Source: Psychrobacillus sp. OK028 (GTDB taxonomy: Bacteria; Bacillota; Bacilli; Bacillales_A; Planococcaceae). From it: DNA of 64,000 nt. Location: the NCBI RefSeq assembly GCF_900103605.1, contig NZ_FNHY01000001.1, positions 310,001-374,000 on the forward strand. The letters are read 5' to 3'. Shown piece by piece: positions 34,272-44,903 of the stretch; positions within the stretch are counted from its first letter, which is position 1, and each line of letters opens with the position of its first letter. A program made the position numbers and the translations under genes. Under the pieces are notes generated by a model that searched no databases, was not told the DNA's origin, and saw nothing but the letters and a program-made list of their open reading frames with translations.

Positions 34272-36122
34272 ATGAATAAGAAGCTTTTAGCTCTATTGGC
34301 TTTGCTGTTAACACTTATGCTAGTTCTTGCAGCGTGTAATTCAGATGATAAAACGGCAAAACCTGCTGATGAGCCAGACAAGACAGAAGAAGATGGTACA
34401 GGAGAAAAAGACGCAGAAGAGGGTACTGAGGAAGACGCAGATGAAACAGCTTCTGAAGACTTATTTCCTGTAGTACTTGACAATGAAGGAGAAGCTATTG
34501 ACGGCGGAACTTTACAAGTAGCATTGGTAAATGATTCTCCATTCCAAGGTATTTTCTCTTATACACTGTATGAAGATGCTTATGATTCAGAAATTATGGC
34601 ATTTGCAAGTAATGTACTTTTCAAAACTGATGGAGATTTCCTAATTACTGATGGTGGTATCGCAAATTTATCAGTTGATGATGCTAACAACAAAGCAACA
34701 ATTAAGATTCAAGAAGGAGTTAAATGGTCTGATGGAGAGCCTCTAAAAATTGAGGATTTAATCCAACCTTACCTAATTATCGGACACCCAGACTATGCTG
34801 GAGTTCGTTATGATTCTGACTTCCAAAATATCGTTGGTGCTGTAGAATATCATGATGGAAAAGCTGATACAATTTCAGGACTTAAAAAAGTGGATGAAAC
34901 TACTTTAGAGATTTCATTCAACAAAGTTTCACCAGCTATCTATTCAGGAGGAGATGGGCTTTGGTTCTACGCTGAGCCAAGTCATATCGTAAAAGATATT
35001 CCTGTTGCTGAGTTACTTGAAAATGATGCAGTACGTAAAAACCCAGTTACTCTAGGAGCATTCAAATTCGACAAAATCGTACCAGGTGAATCTGTTCAGT
35101 TTGTTCGCAACGAGAACTACTGGAAAGGTCAATCAAAACTTGATGGCGTAGTTATTAAAACAGTACCAAGTTCTTCAGCTGCTAAAGCTTTAGAAACAGG
35201 TGAGTATGATATGGCGCTTTCTTTCCCAACTAGCGCATATGAGAACGTAAAAGATCTTGAAAATATTACGCTTCTTGGTCGTCAAGAATTGTACTACTCT
35301 TATGTAGGATTCAAACTTGGAAAATATGACTATGATGCAAGTCTTACAGTTACAAATGAAGAAGAAGCAAAAATGGGTGACAAAGTATTACGTCAAGCAA
35401 TGGGTTATGCTTTAGACATCGAACAAGTAAATGAAGTATACTACTTCAATTTACGTGAGCGTGCTAATTCTCTAATTCCACCAGTATTTAAATCATTCCA
35501 CGATTCTTCTATTGAAGGATATAATTATGATCCAGAAAAAGCTGAGCAATTGTTAGATGAAGCTGGATATAAAGATACGGATGGCGATGGTCTACGTGAA
35601 GATCCAAACGGAGAAAAACTTTCAATTAAGCTAGCTGCAATGGCTGGTGACGAAACACAAGAACAAGTAATTTCTTACTACCTACAAAACTGGAATGAAG
35701 TTGGTTTAGATGTACAATTAGCTACAGGTCGTCTAATCGAATTCAACACATTCTATGATAAAGTTCAAGCGGATGATCCGGAAATCGATGTATTTATGGG
35801 TGCATGGGGAACAGGTACAAACCCATCTCCAGCAGGACTATACTCTAAGACAGCTGTTTATAACTTCAGCCGTTACACTTCTGAAGAGCTAGAGGGATTA
35901 TTAACTGCAATCGATTCTCCAGAAGCAATTGATGGAGAGTTCCGTGCTAAAAAGTTCCGTGAATGGCAAGAATATATGCAAGACGTTTCTGCTGTAATTC
36001 CAATGCAGTTCCGTTATGAGTTATTCCCGGTTAATGACCGCGTGAAAAACTATGACTTCGGTTATGATACTGATTTCGATTATATCGATATCGAATTAGT
36101 AGCAGATACTCCAGTTAAATAA
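34272..36122 (+). CDS. oppA: Oligopeptide-binding lipoprotein OppA/AppA (first opp operon)
   Basis: 616-residue extracellular solute-binding protein (SBP family 5). A lipoprotein signal ends at LAAC (Cys22), followed by a very acidic, low-complexity linker to about residue 65. The fold landmarks GVKWSDGEPLKIEDL and RQAMGYALDIEQV are present. The gene ends the operon, the reverse of the second cluster, where the binding protein leads. Codon use here is more even and biased than in the ATPase genes, fitting high expression. Ribosome site ggaggaaaaa. Terminator follows. Confidence 0.92.
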   Translation: MNKKLLALLALLLTLMLVLAACNSDDKTAKPADEPDKTEEDGTGEKDAEEGTEEDADETASEDLFPVVLDNEGEAIDGGTLQVALVNDSPFQGIFSYTLYEDAYDSEIMAFASNVLFKTDGDFLITDGGIANLSVDDANNKATIKIQEGVKWSDGEPLKIEDLIQPYLIIGHPDYAGVRYDSDFQNIVGAVEYHDGKADTISGLKKVDETTLEISFNKVSPAIYSGGDGLWFYAEPSHIVKDIPVAELLENDAVRKNPVTLGAFKFDKIVPGESVQFVRNENYWKGQSKLDGVVIKTVPSSSAAKALETGEYDMALSFPTSAYENVKDLENITLLGRQELYYSYVGFKLGKYDYDASLTVTNEEEAKMGDKVLRQAMGYALDIEQVNEVYYFNLRERANSLIPPVFKSFHDSSIEGYNYDPEKAEQLLDEAGYKDTDGDGLREDPNGEKLSIKLAAMAGDETQEQVISYYLQNWNEVGLDVQLATGRLIEFNTFYDKVQADDPEIDVFMGAWGTGTNPSPAGLYSKTAVYNFSRYTSEELEGLLTAIDSPEAIDGEFRAKKFREWQEYMQDVSAVIPMQFRYELFPVNDRVKNYDFGYDTDFDYIDIELVADTPVK

Positions 36123-36128
36123 TATTTT

Positions 36129-36168
36129 AAAAAAACCGCTCTTAAACGAAAGTTTAGGAGCGGTTTTT
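36129..36168 (+). terminator. Terminator of the first opp operon
   Basis: aaaaccgctcttaaac / gtttaggagcggtttt with a gaaa tetraloop and T run. Confidence 0.92.
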
Positions 36169-36187
36169 CATATGGTCTTATAAGGAT

Positions 36188-37600
<1,413 letters not shown>

Positions 37601-37638
37601 ACTTTTCTTCTTCAAAGCTCAATTATTTAGTTTTGACT

Positions 37639-37667
37639 ATTATATATAGAAGGAACCCAAAAATCAA
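37639..37667 (-). promoter_or_regulatory. Promoter of the trpS leader
   Basis: On the minus strand TTGATT, 17-bp spacer, TATAAT. It sits just past the stop codon of the DUF3899 gene, so trpS has its own start. Confidence 0.75.
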
Positions 37668-37673
37668 GCAATC

Positions 37674-38021
37674 CTAGAAACTATAATAGAAGAACAATGC
37701 GATACACATACAAAACAAATCGGAAAGCCCTAATGCGATGATCGGTTTGTAAGGGAAGGAAAAAACTTCAGATGGTAATCGCATTGCTTGTGCCTCTTTT
37801 TTCATATGTCTTGGAGTGAACACCTTGCGTGTACTCTCCGTAAAAAAGTCAAAAAATCCTCCTGCTACAACATATGTCATCAAACCAATGAACGTAATAG
37901 TTCCTCCGACAAAAAAAGACATATTTATGTATGAAACAAGTTGAAAATTTTTATAAAAAATTAACATTAATACTAAAATAAAAACTTGGGAACTAAGAAA
38001 GTACATCAATCTTTTTTTCAT
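37674..38021 (-). CDS. DUF3899 family membrane protein
   Basis: 115 residues with three membrane segments (about 5-25, 30-55, 92-113) and a basic middle loop RKVFTPRHMKKEAQAMR. The loop and the FVGGTITFIGLMTYVVAGGFFDF segment are typical of DUF3899, whose function is unknown. Start after agaggtgaaaa. Divergent from the second oppA. Confidence 0.7.
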   Translation of the reverse strand: MKKRLMYFLSSQVFILVLMLIFYKNFQLVSYINMSFFVGGTITFIGLMTYVVAGGFFDFFTESTRKVFTPRHMKKEAQAMRLPSEVFSFPYKPIIALGLSDLFCMCIALFFYYSF

Positions 38022-38185
38022 TTTTCACCTCTATCAATTGTAAATTATAAAATATTATCTGAAAATATGCAAAAAAATAATTAACTCTATTTACAAAAAT
38101 AAGAAATTTTCTTTCCAAACATTCACAATTGTTAGGACAATGTAATGATTTTGTTACACCATTGTAAAAATATTTAAAAAAAGCC

Positions 38186-38213
38186 TGTACAAGTTCCAAA
38201 GAAAATGTATAAT
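38186..38213 (+). promoter_or_regulatory. Promoter of the second oppA
   Basis: TGTACA (38186-38191), 16-bp spacer, perfect TATAAT (38208-38213). Confidence 0.65.
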
Positions 38214-38227
38214 AAATATTGTAATGA

Positions 38228-38242
38228 ATTTTTCTGAATATT
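38228..38242 (+). promoter_or_regulatory. CodY-like box
   Basis: ATTTTTCTGAATATT matches the CodY consensus AATTTTCWGAAAATT at 13 of 15 positions. It lies just downstream of the promoter. Peptide transport operons are common CodY targets; the site is a prediction. Confidence 0.65.
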
Positions 38243-38258
38243 TAAGGAGGTTATTTTT

Positions 38259-39977
38259 TTGAAGAATAGCAAGCTTGTATGGCTTTTAAGCCTTATGTTA
38301 GTTGTTGCTTTGTTCCTTGCTGCTTGTGGTGGCGATGATAAAGGCGAAAAAACAACTACAGACACAGACGAAAAAGAAGGAACAACAACAGAAGAAGAAG
38401 AAGTAGCTGTAGACGAAGAACAAGTTCTTAACTTGATCATGACTGCAGAAATTCCAACTATGGACTCAGCTCTTGTAACTGATGCAGTTGGTTTTGATCT
38501 ACTTAACAACGTAAACGAAGGTTTATATCGTTTGAGTCAAGAAAATATTGCTGTTCCAGCACTTTCTGACGGAGAACCAACAGTTTCTGAAGATGGATTA
38601 GTTTATACATTCACATTACGTGACTCAAACTGGTCAGATGGTACTCCAGTAACTGCAAATGACTTTGAGTATGCATGGAAACGTGCTATGAACCCAGATA
38701 CTGCATCTGAATATGGTCCATACATGATGTCTGGCGTTATCAAAAACGCAACAGCGATTTCTGAAGGTGAAATGGAATACACTGAATTAGGTGTTAAAGC
38801 AGTTGATGAAAAAACTTTAGAAGTTACGCTTGAAAAACCAATTCCTTACTTCTTATCACTTATGTCATTTGGAACATTCTTACCACAAAAAGAAGAATTC
38901 GTTACAGCGCAAGGTGAAAACTATGCGAAAAATTCTGAATCACTTTTATACAATGGACCATTTACTTTAGCTAACTGGGACGGTACAGGATTATCTTGGC
39001 AACTGCTTAAAAATGAACAGTACTGGGATAAAGAAACTGTAAAACTTACTGAAATTAACTACGACGTAGTAAAAGAAACTGCAACTGCAGTTAACTTATA
39101 TACAAACGGTGAAAAAGACCGCGCTGGACTTTCAGGTGAGTATGCAATGCAATACGCTGCTGACCCAGAACTAGCAAAAGAATCAGAAACATCCGTATTC
39201 TACTTTAAATACAATCAAGAACGAGGTGGAGAAAAAACTCCACTTGCTAACGTAAATATTCGTGAAGCAATTACTAAAGCGTTCAACAAAGAAGATTTAG
39301 CTTCTGTAGTATTAGCAAATGGTTCTGTAGCAGCATATTCATTCATTCCAAAAGATTTCGTTTTTGATGAAGATGGAAATGATTTCCGTGATGTTAACGG
39401 AGACATGGCTGTATTCAATGCAGATGAAGCGAAAACTGCATGGGAAAAAGGTTTAGCAGAATTAGGTGTTACTGAACTTAAATTAGAGATTCTTGGTGGA
39501 GACACTGAACTTTCTAAAAAAATGGACGAATACTTAAAATCTCAATTAGAAACTAACTTACCAGGTTTAACAATTACTCTTAAAGAAGTACCATTCAATG
39601 TTCGTTTAGATCTTGATACTAACCAAGATTATGACATTCAAGTTGCAGGATGGGGACCAGATTATCAAGATCCATTCACATTCTTAAGCCTATGGGAAAC
39701 TGACGGCGGTAATAACCAAATGTCATACTCAAATCCTGAGTACGATCAATTATTACAAGATATTAATGGTTCTTTAGCTCAAGATATCCCAGCTCGTTGG
39801 GAAGCAATGGCGAAAGCTGAAAAAATTATCGTTGACCAAGACTTTGCAGTTGGACCAATTTACCAACGCGGTTTAATGTTCCTTCAAAAGCCTTACGTTA
39901 AAGGTATAGTTGCTCACCCATTCGGTGGAGATTATAGCTACAAGTGGGCATATGTTGAAGGTAAAGAAGCAAACTAA
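38259..39977 (+). CDS. oppA: Oligopeptide-binding lipoprotein OppA (second opp operon)
   Basis: 572-residue SBP family 5 lipoprotein. Signal ends at LAAC (Cys23), then an acidic linker (about 25-50). Landmarks are LNLIMTAEIPTMDSALVTD, FTLRDSNWSDGTPVTANDFEYAWKR and WGPDYQDPFTFLSLW. It captures peptides outside the cell and delivers them to OppBCDF. TTG start after aaggaggtta. Codon use is strongly biased, as in highly expressed genes. A terminator separates it from oppB. Confidence 0.95.
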   Translation: MKNSKLVWLLSLMLVVALFLAACGGDDKGEKTTTDTDEKEGTTTEEEEVAVDEEQVLNLIMTAEIPTMDSALVTDAVGFDLLNNVNEGLYRLSQENIAVPALSDGEPTVSEDGLVYTFTLRDSNWSDGTPVTANDFEYAWKRAMNPDTASEYGPYMMSGVIKNATAISEGEMEYTELGVKAVDEKTLEVTLEKPIPYFLSLMSFGTFLPQKEEFVTAQGENYAKNSESLLYNGPFTLANWDGTGLSWQLLKNEQYWDKETVKLTEINYDVVKETATAVNLYTNGEKDRAGLSGEYAMQYAADPELAKESETSVFYFKYNQERGGEKTPLANVNIREAITKAFNKEDLASVVLANGSVAAYSFIPKDFVFDEDGNDFRDVNGDMAVFNADEAKTAWEKGLAELGVTELKLEILGGDTELSKKMDEYLKSQLETNLPGLTITLKEVPFNVRLDLDTNQDYDIQVAGWGPDYQDPFTFLSLWETDGGNNQMSYSNPEYDQLLQDINGSLAQDIPARWEAMAKAEKIIVDQDFAVGPIYQRGLMFLQKPYVKGIVAHPFGGDYSYKWAYVEGKEAN

Positions 39978-39999
39978 CAAGTTTTAAAATCTCATAGTT

Positions 40000-40040
40000 A
40001 GAGAGTATATGGTTCCATATGGATCATGTACTCTCTTTTT
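40000..40040 (+). terminator. Terminator or attenuator after the second oppA
   Basis: agagagta-tatggttcc pairs with ggatcatg-tactctct, followed by five T. It would make oppA more abundant than oppBCDF if partial. Confidence 0.75.
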
Positions 40041-40085
40041 AAATGAATCAGAATTCACGAAATATTTAATATTAATAATTTGATT

Positions 40086-40116
40086 TTGACAACTACTATG
40101 GTTATCTGTTTATATA
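40086..40116 (+). promoter_or_regulatory. Possible promoter of oppBCDF
   Basis: A perfect TTGACA (40086-40091) with TATATA at 40111-40116. The 19-bp spacer is long, so strength is uncertain. Confidence 0.45.
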
Positions 40117-40165
40117 TATTAGAGTATATTAATCTTGATAAATATTTTTTGTAGGAGGTGCAAAG

Positions 40166-41098
40166 ATGGCAAAATACATTACTCGTCGTGTTTTTTATAT
40201 GTTTATTACGTTTTTCCTGATTGCGACGGCAACATTCTTCTTAATGAAGGCGCTTCCAGGATCCCCGATTAGCTCTGCTTCAAAACTATCCCCTTCACAG
40301 CTTGCGGTAGTTGAAGCGAAATATGGATTAGATCAACCGATTCCAGTTCAGTACGCAAAGTATATGTTGAATTTGGCCCAAGGAGATCTTGGTAACTCAT
40401 TTCAATTTAAGAATGCTAGCGTAACAGACTTAATCATAGATCGATTAGGACCATCTATGTTACTTGGAACTCAAGGATTAGTGCTTGGTGTGGCGCTTGG
40501 AATACTATTAGGTATGATTGCAGCATTAAGACAAAATACAGTTTGGGATTACGGTAGTACGTTTGTGGCTATTATCGGTATATCTATTCCATCTTTCGTT
40601 TTTGCAACTTTCCTTCAATATTGGTTAGCGGTTAAATGGGAACTATTCCCAGTAGCGCTGTGGAAGGATGGCTGGATGTCCAGCGTACTCCCTTCTATTG
40701 CATTAGCAATGGGTCCACTTGCGACAGCTTCTCGATTTATACGTACGGAAATGATTGAGGTTTTAAGTTCAGATTATATTACTTTAGCAAAATCTAAAGG
40801 GGCAACTGGTTTCGAAATCGCATTTAAGCATGCATTCCGAAATGCATTGATCCCGCTAGTGACAGTTTTAGGACCACTAGCAGCTGGATTATTAACAGGA
40901 TCTCTTGTTATTGAACAAATCTTCGCAATACCTGGTATCGGAGAGCAATTTGTTAAATCCATTATGTCAAATGACTTCTCTATTATTATGGGAACTACAT
41001 TGTTCTTCTCTGCATTCCTAATTGTCGTAATATTCTTGGTAGATGTACTTTATGGTATCATCGACCCACGTATTCGTTTGTCAGGAGGTAAAGATTAA
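40166..41098 (+). CDS. oppB: Oligopeptide ABC transporter permease OppB (second opp operon)
   Basis: 310 residues, six membrane segments, starting ITRRVFYMFITFFLIATATF; GSPISSASKLSPSQL and the EAA loop YITLAKSKGATGFEIAFKHAF are typical of Gram-positive OppB. Ribosome site aggaggtgcaa. Its last base is shared with the oppC start codon. Confidence 0.95.
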   Translation: MAKYITRRVFYMFITFFLIATATFFLMKALPGSPISSASKLSPSQLAVVEAKYGLDQPIPVQYAKYMLNLAQGDLGNSFQFKNASVTDLIIDRLGPSMLLGTQGLVLGVALGILLGMIAALRQNTVWDYGSTFVAIIGISIPSFVFATFLQYWLAVKWELFPVALWKDGWMSSVLPSIALAMGPLATASRFIRTEMIEVLSSDYITLAKSKGATGFEIAFKHAFRNALIPLVTVLGPLAAGLLTGSLVIEQIFAIPGIGEQFVKSIMSNDFSIIMGTTLFFSAFLIVVIFLVDVLYGIIDPRIRLSGGKD

Positions 41099-42117
41099 TG
41101 AATCACGACTTACAAAAACCACCTGCAGATTCTTTTGAAAGAATTCAAATTGATGCTAGTCATGCGGAGCGTATTACAAAACCGAGTTTGAGCTTCTGGC
41201 AAGATGCTTGGCTTCGTATTCGCAAAAACAAAGCTGCGATCGTTAGTATGTTCCTATTACTATTTATAATAATTATGGCGTTTGTTGGACCAATGATAAG
41301 TCCACATGATGCAAAAACACAAACTATCACTCATGCTAATTTACCCCCAAAAGTTCCCGGAATTGAGAAACTTGGAATAATGGACGGTGTTGGTGTACTT
41401 GCAGGTAAAGAAGTAGATCTGTATGAAATGAAAAAGGTTGATACGTATTACTGGTTTGGAACAGACGGTCTTGGCCGTGATATGTTCTCTCGTGTTTGGG
41501 AAGGTACACAAATCTCCTTATTTATCGCTTTCGTAGCAGCTTTAATTGATATGGTTATTGGGGTTGCTTATGGGGGAGTATCTGGTTATTATGGTGGACG
41601 TGTAGACGATGTTCTACAACGTATTGTTGAAATATTATACGGAATTCCAACACTTGTTATTGTTATTCTAATGCTTACCTTTATGGAACCGGGTATTACC
41701 GCGATCATTATCGCCATTACCATTACGGGGTGGATCGGTATGTCTCGTATAGTACGTGGGCAAGTATTAAAATTCAAAAACCAAGAGTTTGTATTAGCAT
41801 CCCGTACATTAGGTGCAACAAATGGTCGAATTATTTCAAAACATATTTTGCCTAATATTTTAGGTATTATTATTATTAACACAATGTTCACTATTCCAAG
41901 TGCTATATTCTTCGAAGCTTTTTTAAGCTTCATAGGGTTAGGTTTACAGCCTCCAGAGGCATCACTTGGAACATTGATAAACGATGGGTATAAACTGATA
42001 AAATTCCAACCACATATTCTGTTGTTCCCATCAATTATTATTAGTTTACTTATGATTTCATTCAACTTATTAGGTGATGGATTACGTGACGCACTTGATC
42101 CGAAGATGAAAGACTAA
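41098..42117 (+). CDS. oppC: Oligopeptide ABC transporter permease OppC (second opp operon)
   Basis: 339 residues with six membrane segments and the long external loop after helix 1 that OppC has in Firmicutes, including WFGTDGLGRDMFSRVWEGT. EAA loop: FVLASRTLGATNGRIISKHILPN. Ends GDGLRDALDPKMKD, the family signature. Start overlaps the oppB stop; ribosome site caggagg is inside oppB. Confidence 0.95.
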   Translation: MNHDLQKPPADSFERIQIDASHAERITKPSLSFWQDAWLRIRKNKAAIVSMFLLLFIIIMAFVGPMISPHDAKTQTITHANLPPKVPGIEKLGIMDGVGVLAGKEVDLYEMKKVDTYYWFGTDGLGRDMFSRVWEGTQISLFIAFVAALIDMVIGVAYGGVSGYYGGRVDDVLQRIVEILYGIPTLVIVILMLTFMEPGITAIIIAITITGWIGMSRIVRGQVLKFKNQEFVLASRTLGATNGRIISKHILPNILGIIIINTMFTIPSAIFFEAFLSFIGLGLQPPEASLGTLINDGYKLIKFQPHILLFPSIIISLLMISFNLLGDGLRDALDPKMKD

Positions 42118-42132
42118 AGGAGGAAAGCGAAA

Positions 42133-43197
42133 ATGGAAAAGATTTTAGAAGTTAATGACCTGGAGCTTTCCTTCCATACATTTGCAGGTGAAGTAAAAGC
42201 CATTCGTGGTGTAAATTTCGACTTAAAAAAAGGAGAAACACTTGCAATTGTTGGAGAGTCTGGTTCTGGTAAGTCAGTTACAACTAAGGCAATTATGCGG
42301 TTGCTGCCTGAATCAAGTTCAGAATTTAAAAATGGACAAATTTTATTCAATGGTAAAGATCTTACTAAGCTATCGGATAAAGAAATGCAGAAAATTCGAG
42401 GAAAAGATATTTCGATGATTTTCCAAGATCCGATGACTTCTTTAAATCCAACGATGACTATTGGTAACCAAATTATGGAGCCAATTTTAAAGCACCGTAA
42501 ACTTGGTAAAGCAGAAGCACGTAAAGTAGCAATTGATTTACTACGTTTAGTAGGTATGCCTAAACCGGAAGCTCGTATTAAACAATATCCACACCAATTT
42601 TCTGGTGGGCAGCGCCAGCGTATTGTTATCGCAATTGCTTTAGCATGTAATCCACAAATTCTAATAGCAGATGAACCTACGACTGCGTTAGATGTTACGA
42701 TACAAGCGCAAATTTTAGAATTGATGAAGGATTTGCAGAAGAAAATTGATACATCTATCATTTTCATTACACATGACCTCGGAGTTGTGGCTAATGTAGC
42801 AGATAGAGTTGCAGTTATGTATGGTGGTAAAATTGTTGAGATTGGAACTGTAGATGAAATATTCTATAATCCACAGCATCCTTATACATGGGGGTTACTA
42901 AGCTCTATGCCGTCACTAGATACAGCAGAAGCGAAATTGTATGCAATTCCAGGAACTCCTCCTGATTTATTGAATCCTCCGAAAGGCGATGCTTTTGCTT
43001 TACGTAGTGATTATGCATTGAAAATAGATTTAGAACAAGCACCATCGTTCTTTAAAGTAAGCGAAACTCACTCTGCTGCTACGTGGTTATTACATCCGGA
43101 TGCTCCGGAAGTTGAACCGCCTTTAGCAATTGTAGAACGTATGAAGAAATTCCCTGGAAGCCGCTATTACGAAGGAACGGAAGGAGGTACTTACTAA
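42133..43197 (+). CDS. oppD: Oligopeptide ABC transporter ATPase OppD (second opp operon)
   Basis: 354 residues. Walker A GESGSGKS, MIFQDPMTSLNP, signature FSGGQRQR, Walker B ILIADEP, ITHDLGVV all intact. The C-terminal region GDAFALRSDYALKIDLEQAP and ATWLLHPDAP is the usual Bacillus OppD form, unlike the first operon's OppD. Ribosome site aaggaggaaagc. Overlaps oppF by one base. Confidence 0.95.
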   Translation: MEKILEVNDLELSFHTFAGEVKAIRGVNFDLKKGETLAIVGESGSGKSVTTKAIMRLLPESSSEFKNGQILFNGKDLTKLSDKEMQKIRGKDISMIFQDPMTSLNPTMTIGNQIMEPILKHRKLGKAEARKVAIDLLRLVGMPKPEARIKQYPHQFSGGQRQRIVIAIALACNPQILIADEPTTALDVTIQAQILELMKDLQKKIDTSIIFITHDLGVVANVADRVAVMYGGKIVEIGTVDEIFYNPQHPYTWGLLSSMPSLDTAEAKLYAIPGTPPDLLNPPKGDAFALRSDYALKIDLEQAPSFFKVSETHSAATWLLHPDAPEVEPPLAIVERMKKFPGSRYYEGTEGGTY

Positions 43198-44138
43198 TGG
43201 CTGAAAAATTACTAGAAATTAAAAATCTTAAGCAGTATTTCAATCAAGGTAAGCCTAATGAAGTTCGCGCAGTAGATGACATTAGCTTCGATATTTATAA
43301 AGGGGAAACGCTTGGATTAGTTGGAGAATCTGGTTGTGGTAAATCTACGACAGGTCGTACAATTATTCGTCTTTATGATGCAACAGACGGACAAGTAATT
43401 TATGACGGAGTAAATGTACATGATAAAAAATCAAAAAACGATTTAAAGTCATTTAACCGTAAAATGCAAATGATTTTCCAAGATCCTTATGCATCCTTGA
43501 ATCCTCGTATGAAAGTACTGGATATCATAGCAGAAGGTCTAGATATTCATGGACTTGTGAAAAATCCAAAAGAACGTAAAGAACGCGTGGTTGAATTATT
43601 AGAAACTGTAGGCTTGAACCGTGAGCATGCCGATCGTTATGCTCATGAGTTTTCTGGTGGACAACGTCAACGTTTAGGAATTGCAAGAGCTTTGGCTGTT
43701 AATCCAGAATTTATCATTGCCGATGAGCCAATCTCAGCGTTGGACGTTTCTATTCAAGCACAAGTTGTTAACTTACTGAAGGAATTACAAGAACAGAAGG
43801 GCTTAACTTATTTGTTTATTGCCCATGATTTATCAATGGTAAAGTACATTTCTGATCGTATTGGGGTAATGTATTTTGGGAAACTAGTTGAGCTGGCACC
43901 TGCAGAGGATTTATACAATAATCCAATGCATCCATATACACAATCATTGTTGTCGGCTATCCCACTTCCGGATCCAAATTATGAGCGTACTCGTGTACGT
44001 AAATCCTACGACCCTGCCTCTCATAATTATCAAGATGGGGAAGAAATCGCAATGCGTGAGGTAACACCTGGACATTTTGTTTATTGTTCCGAAAAAGAGT
44101 TTGCGACTTTGCAAGCAATTTCAGGATCACGAATTTAA
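43197..44138 (+). CDS. oppF: Oligopeptide ABC transporter ATPase OppF (second opp operon)
   Basis: 313 residues. Walker A GESGCGKST, MIFQDPYASLNPR, signature FSGGQRQRLGIARALA, Walker B IIADEP, IAHDLSMV. Ends the oppABCDF cluster. The C-terminal REVTPGHFVYCSEKEF is normal for OppF. Ribosome site ggaaggaggta. Confidence 0.95.
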   Translation: MAEKLLEIKNLKQYFNQGKPNEVRAVDDISFDIYKGETLGLVGESGCGKSTTGRTIIRLYDATDGQVIYDGVNVHDKKSKNDLKSFNRKMQMIFQDPYASLNPRMKVLDIIAEGLDIHGLVKNPKERKERVVELLETVGLNREHADRYAHEFSGGQRQRLGIARALAVNPEFIIADEPISALDVSIQAQVVNLLKELQEQKGLTYLFIAHDLSMVKYISDRIGVMYFGKLVELAPAEDLYNNPMHPYTQSLLSAIPLPDPNYERTRVRKSYDPASHNYQDGEEIAMREVTPGHFVYCSEKEFATLQAISGSRI

Positions 44139-44144
44139 TGAATC

Positions 44145-44174
44145 AACGACCGTTCAATCGAACGGTCGTTTTTT
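44145..44174 (+). terminator. Terminator of the second opp operon
   Basis: aacgaccgttc / gaacggtcgtt, loop aatc, T run. Confidence 0.92.
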
Positions 44175-44220
44175 AGATATATTATTCCTTAAGCTCAGGA
44201 CTTATTATGAATAACACTAC

Positions 44221-44360
44221 TGATTTCCGTTACAGGTGGACGCGTTTCGCGGGGTGAGCTTTGAGCTATCACCGTCGCTATCGCGCCGCTGTGATATCTC
44301 ATCTGTCTCACTCATCCCGCAGAAGTCGCCACCTTCCACTACAATCAACGAAGTGAGTAG
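44221..44360 (+). repeat. GC-rich dispersed repeat, unit A
   Basis: tgatttccgttacaggtgga at the left, agaagtcgccacc and actacaatcaacgaagtgag at the right. The inner part differs from 86-219 (gagctatcaccg pairing with ctgtgatatctc) but resembles the copy at 59141 (gagctatccccatcgctac, tatcacatctgtctc). No inverted partner is recognisable nearby. Confidence 0.75.
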
Positions 44361-44593
44361 TACTCCCAAATTAGAATAGGCACAGCTTATCGCTAAGATA
44401 ATGAGATTAGTTAAGTATATTTAGGGAAAAAACCAGTTGTAATCACTATTGAAAAAGAAATACTTTGTTGTTAGCAGAATTTAAACGAATAGTAAGTATC
44501 TATCCAATATAGAAGAAGAGAAGCGCACGAAATTGTATCTTCGATCGCTACTTCTATAAATAGGAAAGAACCTTTTCTCTAGTTATCCAGGTA

Positions 44594-44777
44594 GGTCTTA
44601 ACCTGTTTCTAAGAGTTTCAAGAAGGCGTTGGACAGATAACCGCCATAAGATTACCGAGAATAGTTATGCTGTTGGTGACGTCTGTCACCAACAGCATAT
44701 CTAAAAATTCACCCCCGGTAGTAATATATCAGACGTCTGTCCAAAGACCGCTAAAAACGATAGAAACAGGTTTGACC
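44594..44777. repeat. Long imperfect palindrome, about 90-base arms
   Basis: Centre: tatgctgttggtgac (44666-44680), loop gtct, gtcaccaacagcata (44685-44699), a 15-bp perfect stem. Further out ttggacaga pairs with tctgtccaa, and the outermost acctgtttct pairs with agaaacaggt, with ggtc/gacc at the ends. Arms differ by several short gaps. No T run follows. The rest of 44139-44903 is AT-rich and without a gene. Confidence 0.8.
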
Positions 44778-44903
44778 TTAAAGGAACCGAACATCATTTT
44801 GCCTGGATTTTTTTATAGATGTTAGTCACATTGACACTTTCATTCATTTGCATGAATTGTTAGAATGAAAGGACTTAAAGTAAAGGAAAGGAATTTTTAT
44901 TAT

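Noticed and set aside
44594-44777. Insertion sequence with terminal inverted repeats
   Set aside because: The arms are nearly adjacent (4-base loop) with no gene between, so it cannot be a complete IS.
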